From positions 1 to 35,206 of the forward strand of contig JAQXAP010000107.1 of NCBI GenBank assembly GCA_029252865.1: a stretch of DNA of 35,206 bases. The letters run 5' to 3'. The DNA is from Polaribacter sp. Lineage in GTDB: Bacteria > Bacteroidota > Bacteroidia > Flavobacteriales > Flavobacteriaceae. Below, in pieces: positions 26,112 through 33,626 of this stretch. The notes under the pieces were generated by a model, which saw only the letters and a program-made list of their open reading frames with translations, was not told where the DNA came from and made no database searches. Position numbers and translations under genes: made by a program. The number at the start of each line of letters is the position of its first letter. The stretch's first letter is position 1.

Positions 26112-26228
26112 AACGTTTTTTATATTTAATTTATAAAATAAATGATACACATCAAAGAAATCTTTTGATGGTTTCAATAAGACGACTAAAAGTAAAATAT
26201 GTTACAAGATATTACTCTTATATAATTG

Positions 26229-26447
26229 TTAAATTTTAGCGTTCTTTTTGTATCTATAAATTACATAAAACAAAACACCTATTAAAAGATAAGGAAACAC
26301 CATTAAGTAAGTGATTCCGCTATTCACTCCCTCTGCCATTGAAATATTACCACTTTCTACAACGGCTTTACACATAGCACATTGAGCATTGAAAATGATG
26401 GAAGTAAAAACAAGTAAAAAAGTTAGTGCTGTTTTTCTATTGAGCAT
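26229..26447 (-). CDS. Small CxxC membrane protein in the oxidase assembly cluster
   Basis: A 72-residue protein with a signal peptide (LTFLLVFTSIIFNAQ) whose predicted cleavage leaves CAMCKAVVESG at or very near the new N-terminus. One membrane helix follows (about 46-65, TYLMVFPYLLIGVLFYVIYR) with a short basic tail. The mature form would thus be a tail-anchored protein exposing a CxxC to the periplasm. Proteins with this CAMC start are found in similar clusters of other flavobacteria, but I know of no assigned function. The gene overlaps the DUF420 gene by 11 bases and follows SCO in the same run, so a role in copper or thiol handling for cytochrome oxidase is a reasonable but unproven inference. 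Confidence 0.75.
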   Translation of the reverse strand: MLNRKTALTFLLVFTSIIFNAQCAMCKAVVESGNISMAEGVNSGITYLMVFPYLLIGVLFYVIYRYKKNAKI

Positions 26448-27012
26448 AATATGGAGATATCATTATATAAACGATTACGCCGGTTACGGCAACATACAAC
26501 CAAAGTGGAAAGGTAATTTTTGCAATTTTTTTATGCGCTGAAAAATCAGTTAATTTTGCGCGCATGAAGGTCGTTAACACAAAAGGAATGACTACGATTG
26601 AGAGGGTGATATGTGTAATTAAAATAAAATAGTAGAATGGAAAGGTTTTTAGTTTTGTTAACAAATCATAATCTGCAGCAACCGCACCACCATAACTAGT
26701 GGAATTTGAGGTCATATGATAAGCTACATACATCACTAAAAACAAAAGTGAACAAAAAATTGCAAAAGTATTTAAACGTTCGTGCAATTTCTGGTTTCCT
26801 TTTTTAATGGCAATTACAGCAGCTACTAAAACAATAGCTGTTATTGCGTTTACAAACGCATAAATAGGTGGCAAAAAAGTAAGTGGTTCAACATCAAAAC
26901 CTAATTTTTGCAAATTAATACCAAACAACGCGGCAACAGCCAGAGGAATAACAATAGAAAGTGCCATAATTATTCTCTTGTACTTTTTTTCTTGTGCTAA
27001 ATTCTTATTCAT
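26437..27012 (-). CDS. DUF420 membrane protein (CtaM/YozB-like oxidase assembly factor)
   Basis: A 191-residue membrane protein with about five membrane helices and four spaced histidines that fit the DUF420 pattern: His77 (KLHERLN), His99 (YVAYHMTSN), His134 (LITHITL) and His160 (SAHKKIAK). The DUF420 family includes YozB/CtaM, needed for functional aa3 oxidase in Firmicutes, and the genes often sit beside SCO. The histidines suggest heme or copper binding, which is inferred. It overlaps the SCO gene by 8 bases and the CxxC protein gene by 11 bases, so the three are translationally coupled. ATG at 27010-27012. Confidence 0.88.
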   Translation of the reverse strand: MNKNLAQEKKYKRIIMALSIVIPLAVAALFGINLQKLGFDVEPLTFLPPIYAFVNAITAIVLVAAVIAIKKGNQKLHERLNTFAIFCSLLFLVMYVAYHMTSNSTSYGGAVAADYDLLTKLKTFPFYYFILITHITLSIVVIPFVLTTFMRAKLTDFSAHKKIAKITFPLWLYVAVTGVIVYIMISPYYAQ

Positions 27013-27706
27013 TTAATAAAATTTTAATGTCTTCTTTTAACTCTTTAATCTGATCAGGAAAAGTTTGCTCTTTTAATGCTCTGTAATACATAATTGGATT
27101 TCCAAACTGATCCTTTCTCGATCTTATATAACCTTTTCTGTCTACCAAAGCAAAAAGCCCAGAATGTTCAAAACCACCATGGTTTTGTTCACCTTTGCCT
27201 GCATATAATTTAAATCCCTTGTTTGATAAATTGTAGACTAATTCTTGAGATTTACATGTTAAGAGATGCCAATTCTTATGTGTTATATTATGATTTTCAG
27301 CATATGATCTCATTACCTCTTGTGTATCAATATCTGGAGTTATTGAAATAGATGCAATTCCGAAATCATGATTTCCTTTAAACTCTTGTTGAATAGTTAA
27401 CATCTGTTCATTCATCAATGGACAGATTGTAGGGCATGATGTAAAAAAGAACTCAACAACATATACTTTTCCTTCATAATCATTATTAGTAATCGTAATT
27501 CCGTTTTGATTTATAAATTCAAAGTCAGGTACCTTATTAAATTTAAACAAGTTATTTACATTATTTGATTTTTTATCTACTCTATTCAGTCTATCATCTT
27601 GAATAAGATCATCTTCATTTACTCTATGATCTAAGTTTCGCACAACATAAATTCCGAATAAAAGTATAATAAAAGAAACGCCTATATAAGAATACTTTTT
27701 TTTCAT
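27005..27706 (-). CDS. SCO1/SenC family copper chaperone
   Basis: SCO proteins deliver copper to, or maintain the thiols of, the CuA site of cytochrome oxidase subunit II. The 233-residue protein has an N-terminal membrane anchor (about 5-22), a linker, and the thioredoxin-like SCO domain. The copper ligands are Cys91 and Cys95 in FFFTSCPTICPLMN and a distal histidine (His181, in GGFEHSGLFALVD). The strand SISITPDIDT is also typical. It starts with the ATG overlapping the stop of the upstream SCO-like gene (ATGA, 4 bases) and overlaps DUF420 by 8 bases, so it is in the middle of a coupled unit. The CuA-bearing subunit II itself is not in the window. Confidence 0.94.
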   Translation of the reverse strand: MKKKYSYIGVSFIILLFGIYVVRNLDHRVNEDDLIQDDRLNRVDKKSNNVNNLFKFNKVPDFEFINQNGITITNNDYEGKVYVVEFFFTSCPTICPLMNEQMLTIQQEFKGNHDFGIASISITPDIDTQEVMRSYAENHNITHKNWHLLTCKSQELVYNLSNKGFKLYAGKGEQNHGGFEHSGLFALVDRKGYIRSRKDQFGNPIMYYRALKEQTFPDQIKELKEDIKILLNE

Positions 27707-28365
27707 AATCCCATTTCCTTTCTTTCTGCTTTATTTTCGTTTTTATCCTTAAATGAAGCATAATATTCATAATAAAGCACTAAGATATCATCTTTCATTA
27801 TCTTATTTAGGTCTGCAACAGAATTCATATTATAACCAACTGTTTCTCTATGTTTATTTTCCTTATCATCTGCACGGCCTCTTAAATCTCCATTTTTATC
27901 AACCAAAAATGTTTTAAATGTATACAAATTAATAAGCTCGTTTTTGGAATCAAAACTGTTGTGTAAAGTAATAATATCTTCTGTAGAACCAGGAATAAAA
28001 TTCCATTTCACCATATCTGTAAATGCACTAATTTTCTGTTCAATTTGTTTTGCTTCCTGCTCTTTTCCTTCAGGGTAAATAGCAATTATTTGAAAATTAT
28101 TATATTCAATAAATTTCTTGTAGATTTTCTCGTTTAAATTAAAGAAACCTCCCTGATTAGCATCCATATCTTCACCTAAAAAACAAACTACAGAAATATT
28201 TCCCTTAAATGTTTTTGTAACGTCTATTGCAGAAATATCTATAACATTTGAAGTGGCAACAGGTAATTTAGTGAAGTTGTTTTTCCCTGTAGACAATATT
28301 AAAAAACAGATTAAAGGAAAAATAAACAGTAAAAATAATACAACTCGTTTTTTGGTAAGTTTCAT
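27703..28365 (-). CDS. SCO/thioredoxin-like protein lacking the CxxxC copper site
   Basis: A 220-residue membrane-anchored protein (hydrophobic residues about 8-25). The rest can be read as a thioredoxin-like fold: ISVVCFLGEDMDANQGGFFN stands where SCO has its CxxxC strand-loop, NFQIIAIYPEG matches the next strand, and TFKTFLVDKNGDLRGRADD matches the SCO strand carrying L(V)D..G.(I)RGR. Only one cysteine (Cys61) lies near the site and the second is absent, so copper binding of the SCO kind is unlikely. The gene ends in an ATGA overlap with the true SCO gene, so the two are probably made together. It may act as a partner or paralogue of SCO. The fold assignment is by eye and the function unknown. 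Confidence 0.7.
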   Translation of the reverse strand: MKLTKKRVVLFLLFIFPLICFLILSTGKNNFTKLPVATSNVIDISAIDVTKTFKGNISVVCFLGEDMDANQGGFFNLNEKIYKKFIEYNNFQIIAIYPEGKEQEAKQIEQKISAFTDMVKWNFIPGSTEDIITLHNSFDSKNELINLYTFKTFLVDKNGDLRGRADDKENKHRETVGYNMNSVADLNKIMKDDILVLYYEYYASFKDKNENKAERKEMGL

Positions 28366-28401
28366 CCTTTAAATTTTATCGAAACACTGAATATTGTTTA
28401 A

Positions 28402-28438
28402 TAAAAAAAATAGGTGGTTAAAACCACCTTATTTTTTT
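28402..28438 (-). terminator. Hairpin with U tracts on both sides, inside the oxidase cluster
   Basis: AGGTGGTT (28412-28419) pairs with AACCACCT (28422-28429) around two bases, with an A run on one side and a T run on the other. It would therefore terminate in either direction. It lies between subunit IV and the SCO-like gene and may split the cluster or attenuate it. No promoter was identified for the downstream half. Confidence 0.7.
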
Positions 28439-28447
28439 ATATTTATT

Positions 28448-28789
28448 TTACCATTTTACCAATGGTGATAATGTGCTATATAAATAACTACCTTCTATTA
28501 ACATCAGAGTCATTAAATAACAAATCAAAAAAATGGATGTCCATACAACTGAACGCCTCAACCATTTTTTCTCACCCTCTAAATGCATAAATGCCCAAGC
28601 TATATAATATGCTTTCACCAAGGTTAAAATAATAAACAACCAATTTAAAGGACTTATCCCGAAAAAAGTAGTTAGATGAAGAGATGGTGGTTTTATAATA
28701 CCAAAGATAACCTCTACAGTTGTTATTACTGTTAAAAGTATTAATACTACCCAAATTCTTTTTGTATTTGATTCGTGCGCGTGTGCCAT
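28448..28789 (-). CDS. Cytochrome c oxidase subunit IV family protein
   Basis: A 113-residue membrane protein of the prokaryotic COX4/CyoD-like family, an accessory subunit of heme-copper oxidases. It has three hydrophobic helices (about 11-30, 48-66 and 81-101) and the signature region VKAYYIAWAFMHLEGEKK (residues 58-75) between helices two and three. The His-rich start (MAHAHESNTKRIW) is typical of Bacteroidota members. It lies 18 bases after the subunit III gene and is followed by a hairpin terminator at 28402-28438, so it may be the last gene of the ctaB-coxIII-coxIII-coxIV transcript. ATG at 28787-28789. Confidence 0.92.
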   Translation of the reverse strand: MAHAHESNTKRIWVVLILLTVITTVEVIFGIIKPPSLHLTTFFGISPLNWLFIILTLVKAYYIAWAFMHLEGEKKWLRRSVVWTSIFLICYLMTLMLIEGSYLYSTLSPLVKW

Positions 28790-28807
28790 TTTAATTTCTT
28801 TTGTAAA

Positions 28808-29791
28808 TTAAACTAAATAGAAGAATGTGAATACGAATACCCAAACTAAATCTACAAAGTGCCAATATAATCCTACTTTCTCTACCATTTCATAATGCCC
28901 TCTGCGCTCGTAAGTGCCTAGAATCACATTAAAGAAAATAATGATATTAATAATAATCCCTGATAGAACGTGAAACCCATGAAATCCTGTTATAAAGAAA
29001 AAGAAATCTGCAAAAATGGTATTCCCGTATTCATTTACTTTCAAATTTGCTCCTTCAATCACTAATTTAGTTTTAGCTAGTTGAGCGATACCCTCTTCTC
29101 TAGAAAGAATTATTTTTTGTTTGGTTGCAGGATCTATCAATTCTGATCGAATTTGTATATCCGAGTTCGATTTGTAAGCGTTTTGAATTTGAGCTATAGA
29201 ATAATTAGCTATTGTTTCTTCTTCCTCAAACCATAATCCATTATGTCTTTCATGCTGAACTCTTCCGTCAGTTCTTTCGCCTAAAACAAAATCTGATAAA
29301 GCAATTTGATGACCATTTTTTATAAATTGTAAAACTTTACCATCTGTTGTTTTTACTGCTCCATAAGAACCATTAATAAAGTTTTTCCATTCCCAAGCTT
29401 GAGAACCCACAAAAATGATTCCAAAAATAATGGTTGCAAACATATACCAAGCCACTTTTTTTTGTTTCATTTGATGACCTGCATCAACGGCTAACACCAT
29501 TGTTACAGAAGAAATTATTAGAATAAATGTCATTAAAGCAACGTAATACATTGGTGCATGTACACCATGTAATCCAGGAAAGTGAGTAAACACTTCGTCG
29601 GCAATTGGCCAAGAATCAATAAATTTAAATCGTGTTAAACCGTAAGCTGCTAGAAAACCTGTAAAGGTTAAAGCATCAGAAACGATAAAAAACCACATCA
29701 TCATTTTACCATAGCTTGCTCCAAATGGCTTTTGTCCACCACCGTTCCATGTTTTTTTACCGTCTAAAGGTATAGCAATATTTGCTTCCAT
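28808..29791 (-). CDS. Cytochrome c oxidase subunit III with a large soluble insertion
   Basis: Subunit III of a heme-copper oxidase, 327 residues. Helix signatures are KMMMWFFIVSDALTFTGFLA near the start, FFFFITGFHGFHVLSG (263-278) and GLYWHFVDLVWVFVF (307-321). Between WEWKNF (133-138) and the TGFHGFHV helix lies about 115 residues of hydrophilic sequence (139-256) where most subunit III proteins have a short loop. It includes a charged stretch with RVQHERHNGLWFEEEET. Similar insertions are known to me as common in Bacteroidota homologues, but I cannot assign a role. It is one of two subunit III genes in this cluster; the other is small and lacks the insertion. A possible internal promoter precedes it (29846-29853). 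Confidence 0.92.
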   Translation of the reverse strand: MEANIAIPLDGKKTWNGGGQKPFGASYGKMMMWFFIVSDALTFTGFLAAYGLTRFKFIDSWPIADEVFTHFPGLHGVHAPMYYVALMTFILIISSVTMVLAVDAGHQMKQKKVAWYMFATIIFGIIFVGSQAWEWKNFINGSYGAVKTTDGKVLQFIKNGHQIALSDFVLGERTDGRVQHERHNGLWFEEEETIANYSIAQIQNAYKSNSDIQIRSELIDPATKQKIILSREEGIAQLAKTKLVIEGANLKVNEYGNTIFADFFFFITGFHGFHVLSGIIINIIIFFNVILGTYERRGHYEMVEKVGLYWHFVDLVWVFVFTFFYLV

Positions 29792-29845
29792 ATAATAATC
29801 TCTGTTATGTAATATTTTCTGTTAATTTATAGCTAATTCGCCCGA

Positions 29846-29853
29846 CAAAAATA
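29846..29853 (-). promoter_or_regulatory. Possible internal -7 element before coxIII
   Basis: TATTTTTG on the minus strand at 29853-29846 matches TAnnTTTG in the 73-base gap between the two subunit III genes. No TTG box is seen at the right distance. The downstream start is 55 bases away. Confidence 0.32.
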
Positions 29854-29864
29854 ACTATTTTTCA

Positions 29865-30452
29865 TCACCTAATAAAATAGAAAAAGAAAAATAGGTAAAT
29901 CCATAATAGGTCTACAAAATGCCAAAAGATTGCACCAAGTTCAAACCCAAGCATGTTATCTGATTTATACTTGTATTTAAAATGATTATAAATAACAACT
30001 AAAAGCACTACAAGACCTGCTAAAATGTGCAAAACATGCATAAAAGTAATTCCTATTATAAAAGATGTCGACACAGTACTTTCTGGTCCCGTAAAAAACA
30101 GACCTGAACTTTTTAATTGATTAAAGCCAACATATTGTTGCCAAACAAACCCTGTTCCTAAAATCAATGTTAGAATAACAAATATTAAAGAAAGCTGTCT
30201 TTTATCCTTTTTTAAAAATTTTTGAGAAAAAAACAGCGTAAAACTACTTGCAATAATAAGAATTGTACTTATATAAAATGCTAGCGGCAAATCAAAAGAA
30301 ACCCAATCATCTCTTTTCATACTTATTACATATGCGCTGGTTAATCCTGCAAAAAACATTACCATACTAATCATAGAAACCCATAACATAGGTTTTGCTG
30401 ACTTTTTCTTAGCAACTGCTAATTCTTCTTTTAAATCTTGTTCTAATATCAT
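29865..30452 (-). CDS. Second heme-copper oxidase subunit III-like protein
   Basis: A 195-residue COX3/CyoC-like protein with five hydrophobic segments. Signatures include SKMRDDW-like LTSAYVISMKRDDW (about 37-50), SFIIGITFMHVLHILAGLVV (130-149) and GAIFWHFVDLLWIYLFFFFY (173-192), close to the WHFVD helix of the full-length subunit III. It follows ctaB by two bases and precedes the larger subunit III gene. Two adjacent subunit III genes are usual in Bacteroidota cox assembly clusters. Whether both enter one complex is not shown by sequence. ATG at 30450-30452. Confidence 0.9.
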   Translation of the reverse strand: MILEQDLKEELAVAKKKSAKPMLWVSMISMVMFFAGLTSAYVISMKRDDWVSFDLPLAFYISTILIIASSFTLFFSQKFLKKDKRQLSLIFVILTLILGTGFVWQQYVGFNQLKSSGLFFTGPESTVSTSFIIGITFMHVLHILAGLVVLLVVIYNHFKYKYKSDNMLGFELGAIFWHFVDLLWIYLFFFFYFIR

Positions 30453-30454
30453 AC

Positions 30455-31357
30455 CTAATGTAAAAATTTATCTAAAACGTATATAATTTGTATTACAGTA
30501 ATATACAAAACACTTGAAAGCATTAATTTTCTTGCATCAATGTTTTTTTCGCTTTTATGAAGTTTAACCCCAAAATAGAGCATATACAACCCCAATAAAG
30601 TAATAATTCCGGCTGTTATAGGATGAATGTAAAATGAACCTGATAATTGTAAAACTGGTGCAATTGATACAAGTATCATAATTACAGTATAAAAAATAAT
30701 CTGTTTTACTGCTCCTTTATCTTTTTGCCCCATGGGAAGCATGTTAAAACCTGCTTTTTTATATTCTTCATCCTGTAGCCAACCAATAGCCCAAAAGTGA
30801 GGAAACTGCCAAAAAAACTGAATCATAAATAAAAGACCCGCTTCTATACCAAAATTATCAGTAGCCGCTACCCATCCTAGCATAAAAGGAATTGCTCCTG
30901 GAATTGCACCTACAAAAACAGCTAACGGAGTTACTGCCTTTAAAGGAGTATAAACACTCGTATATAAAAATATAGAAATAGCACCAAACAAAGCTGTTTT
31001 AGGATTTATACTATATAAAATTGTAATGCCAAAAATTGTAAATAAAATCGCTATGGTAAGTGCAATATTCACTGGCATTCTACCCGTTGGCAAAGGTCTA
31101 TTTTGTGTACGTTTCATTATAACATCTGTATCTTTTTCTATAATTTGATTGAATGCATTTGAAGCACCAACCATAAAAAAGCCTCCAGTAGCCAAAAGAA
31201 AAAGCATAAAATAGTTAACAACATCTATGGCTAATAAATACCCTGCTACAGAAGAAAACACGACACTTAAAGACAATCCAACTTTTGTGAGTTGTTTAAA
31301 GTCAGAAATAATAGCTTGCATAGAAATTTTATTGTTTGTAATTACTGTTGTCTCCAT
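30455..31357 (-). CDS. ctaB: Protoheme IX farnesyltransferase (heme O synthase)
   Basis: A UbiA-superfamily membrane prenyltransferase that adds farnesyl to heme B to give heme O, the substrate of CtaA (encoded at 6.1-7.1 kb). The 300-residue protein has the prenyl-diphosphate/Mg site NQIIEKDTDVIMKRTQNRPL (70-89; Asn70, Glu74, Asp76, Asp78, Arg82) and the second acidic loop HFWAIGWLQDEEYKKAGFNM. About nine membrane helices are visible. It is the first gene of the oxidase cluster, directly behind a consensus promoter at 31374-31403, and is separated by two bases from the small subunit III gene. The symbol cyoE is used for the same enzyme. Confidence 0.94.
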   Translation of the reverse strand: METTVITNNKISMQAIISDFKQLTKVGLSLSVVFSSVAGYLLAIDVVNYFMLFLLATGGFFMVGASNAFNQIIEKDTDVIMKRTQNRPLPTGRMPVNIALTIAILFTIFGITILYSINPKTALFGAISIFLYTSVYTPLKAVTPLAVFVGAIPGAIPFMLGWVAATDNFGIEAGLLFMIQFFWQFPHFWAIGWLQDEEYKKAGFNMLPMGQKDKGAVKQIIFYTVIMILVSIAPVLQLSGSFYIHPITAGIITLLGLYMLYFGVKLHKSEKNIDARKLMLSSVLYITVIQIIYVLDKFLH

Positions 31358-31373
31358 TCTAAGATATAGATAG

Positions 31374-31403
31374 CAAAGATATTTGATAATTATGACTTTA
31401 CAA
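31374..31403 (-). promoter_or_regulatory. Consensus promoter of the ctaB-cox cluster
   Basis: On the minus strand TTG (31403-31401), exactly 19 bases, then TATCTTTG (31381-31374). This is a full match to the Bacteroidota TTG-N19-TAnnTTTG promoter and the best in the window. The leader to the ctaB ATG should be only about 10 bases. Confidence 0.82.
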
Positions 31404-31430
31404 TGTTTTTAGCCAGCTTTTACCCTTAAT

Positions 31431-31461
31431 ATAAAAAAACCCACTCAATAAATTGAGTGGG
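31431..31461 (-). terminator. Second tandem terminator after remB
   Basis: CCCACTCAAT (31440-31449) pairs perfectly with ATTGAGTGGG (31452-31461) around two bases. On the minus strand it runs into TTTTTTTAT. It lies about 100 bases beyond the remB stop and about 30 bases before the ctaB promoter. Confidence 0.85.
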
Positions 31462-31473
31462 AAAATTGCTATG

Positions 31474-31508
31474 AAAAAGAAAAAGTGTGATTTAATAAAA
31501 AATCACAC
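31474..31508 (-). terminator. First tandem terminator after remB
   Basis: GTGTGATTT (31485-31493) pairs perfectly with AAATCACAC (31500-31508) around six bases. On the minus strand it is followed by TTTTTCTTTTT. It begins about 50 bases after the remB stop. Confidence 0.75.
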
Positions 31509-31558
31509 GGCGAATATATATAATATTATTTGTTATTAGGTAATAAAAAATGTGTTAT

Positions 31559-33625
31559 TTAAAAATCGAAATACCAATTAAATAAATCTGCTTTTATTCC
31601 CAAACTAAACCAAACATTTCTGTTAGAAGGAGAACTAGATATAGTTGTATTTGGTGAAAAATTTCTAAGAGACAAACTTGCAAAGAAATTTGTATTATTT
31701 GAGGGGTTTATTAAATAGTTAGCTTGCATGTCAGCAATAAATATGTTCGCGGTATTGCCTTGAGCAACCTCAATACCATCATCACCAGACCGATTTTCAT
31801 AAGATTGATAAATATCACCTCCATAACTTATGATTTGCCCATCTAAATCAAAACCCTTTTTACCTAAAATAATTTTGGCGCTACCACTCCATCTGTCTTT
31901 TTTATATCTCGCAATTACTATTGCTTCCCAAAAATTAGCTCCCCATAGATGCCCAAGTGGTTGGCTATAGTTACCGTAATTCAAAATTGGCGATTTATGT
32001 GCAAAGGTATAAGGTCGTGCACGATTATATTCTAACTGTAAAAATAAGTTTTTCACTTTAAAAGCGTCAAAATATTTTGCGCCCATTTGGTAAGCAAACT
32101 TATGTTTCCAATCACTCATATCCGCAAAGTTTCCGAAAGAAAATTCATCAATGATTAATTGAGAATACAGAGAGATATTATTACTCAGTTTATATTTTCC
32201 TGTTAAACCGATTATTGCATTACCAGCATCTTCGCCTCTATTAAACTCTAAAGATCTATAAAAAATTACGGGATTTAAAAAACCTGCATCTATACCATTT
32301 TCTCCTGCAGAAATTGCTGTTTCAAAAAAGCCTAAATTTAGTTTATCTGTAATATTAATACTAAGATAATGAGCTGCTACATATTTTCTTGCATGCTCAT
32401 TTGGATCAGGAATAGAACTAATAGACGGCTCTGTATTCCACATCCAAATATTAGTGTATTGAAATTTCCATAAATCAACTTTCATTTTTAAATAAGTAGA
32501 TGGAGAGGAAACATCTGATAAAATAAAAGATCTATATCCATCTCCAATAAAATTTTTACCATTCCCAAATTGAAACTGCATGTGTTTATTTGGTGTGTAT
32601 GCCAAATAAGCTTCCGCAACAGGGTAATCATGAGAATCTGTTTTAAATCCTTTCGTTTTTCCTCTTCCAGGAACTAAACCTTCAGAGTTTTTAGGTTTAA
32701 AACTTAACGCTGGGTTTGTTATGTAGCTATTTATATACTCTGAAAACCTTCCTTGACTCTCGAAATAAGTTGTGGAAAATGAAAAATTATTCCCAATTTC
32801 TCCATTAACATTTAAAATTCTAGAATTGTTATATGTGTATGCTAAATCTGAATTATCTTTACCTAACTGAACATCAAACAAAAAGTCTACAGTAAACCAA
32901 TAATCTTCTTTTTTAACCTGTAATAAGTGTTCGTTCCAAACTTTATTTCCTAACCAAGTTTTTTTATTAGGTTTTAAAAACTTTTTTTTCTCTTCTGTTA
33001 AGTTATAATAGTTGTTTACTTCATTATAGTTATATGGTTTTGATGCTGTGTGTGTCCCTTTTGCTTTATGAAGAGCAAACTCATAATCTACATAATTTCT
33101 ATGATTAAATGGAACATTTAATTTACTGCTGTGTTCTAGAAAAGTAGAATCTGCAATTCTAGTTTTTGCCACCACCTCTAATAAACTCTCTTTTTTAATT
33201 TCTATAGAAGGTTTTGCTTTAGAACTATCAAGATTTTTTAATACAGGAAAGTTAATAGGAAGCTCAAACTTCATTTCTATTGAGTGATTATTGTAAAAAG
33301 CAGGAGTGATTTTCGGAAAAACTTTAAATACTCGTTTTACTTCTTCTCTAATTTCTTCATAAGGAGTATTGACGTAGATCAATTTAAAGTTGCCCTCTGA
33401 GGAAACAGAAAAAATAGTGTTAACTATTCCATTAAATTTTTCATTTTCTACAATTGTGGGAGTTGTAAATTCTGCAAAAAAATATTTTCTGGCTGTGGTG
33501 TAAAAACACTCTTTTAAAACTTCAATTTCAGCCCCTTTGCAAACGTCAAAAACTGGATATCTCTCTTCTTGGGCAAAACATATAGAGGGAAAGAATAAAA
33601 TTAGAAATACGTATTTTTTTATCAT
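31559..33625 (-). CDS. remB: RemB-like gliding protein: TonB-C-like N-terminal domain plus outer-membrane barrel
   Basis: A 688-residue exported protein. Residues 1-18 are a signal peptide (ICFAQ). Residues 24-128 read as a TonB C-terminal-type domain: YPVFDVCKGAEIEVLKECF with Cys29 and Cys40, then EEVKRVFKVFPKITP and MKFELPINFPV. The remainder is a beta-barrel-like region with the motif QFGNGKNFIGDGYRSFILSD, shared with RemB of Flavobacterium and with Wzi-like capsule-associated barrels. It ends with an aromatic strand (FNWYFDF). RemB affects gliding motility in F. johnsoniae; its exact role is unknown. The ATG at 33623-33625 is preferred to one at 33640, which overlaps the upstream gene and lengthens the signal peptide. 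It is the last gene of a deoC-acetyltransferase-remB run, closed by two terminators. The RemB name rests on recalled motifs. Confidence 0.75.
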   Translation of the reverse strand: MIKKYVFLILFFPSICFAQEERYPVFDVCKGAEIEVLKECFYTTARKYFFAEFTTPTIVENEKFNGIVNTIFSVSSEGNFKLIYVNTPYEEIREEVKRVFKVFPKITPAFYNNHSIEMKFELPINFPVLKNLDSSKAKPSIEIKKESLLEVVAKTRIADSTFLEHSSKLNVPFNHRNYVDYEFALHKAKGTHTASKPYNYNEVNNYYNLTEEKKKFLKPNKKTWLGNKVWNEHLLQVKKEDYWFTVDFLFDVQLGKDNSDLAYTYNNSRILNVNGEIGNNFSFSTTYFESQGRFSEYINSYITNPALSFKPKNSEGLVPGRGKTKGFKTDSHDYPVAEAYLAYTPNKHMQFQFGNGKNFIGDGYRSFILSDVSSPSTYLKMKVDLWKFQYTNIWMWNTEPSISSIPDPNEHARKYVAAHYLSINITDKLNLGFFETAISAGENGIDAGFLNPVIFYRSLEFNRGEDAGNAIIGLTGKYKLSNNISLYSQLIIDEFSFGNFADMSDWKHKFAYQMGAKYFDAFKVKNLFLQLEYNRARPYTFAHKSPILNYGNYSQPLGHLWGANFWEAIVIARYKKDRWSGSAKIILGKKGFDLDGQIISYGGDIYQSYENRSGDDGIEVAQGNTANIFIADMQANYLINPSNNTNFFASLSLRNFSPNTTISSSPSNRNVWFSLGIKADLFNWYFDF

Positions 33626-33626
33626 T

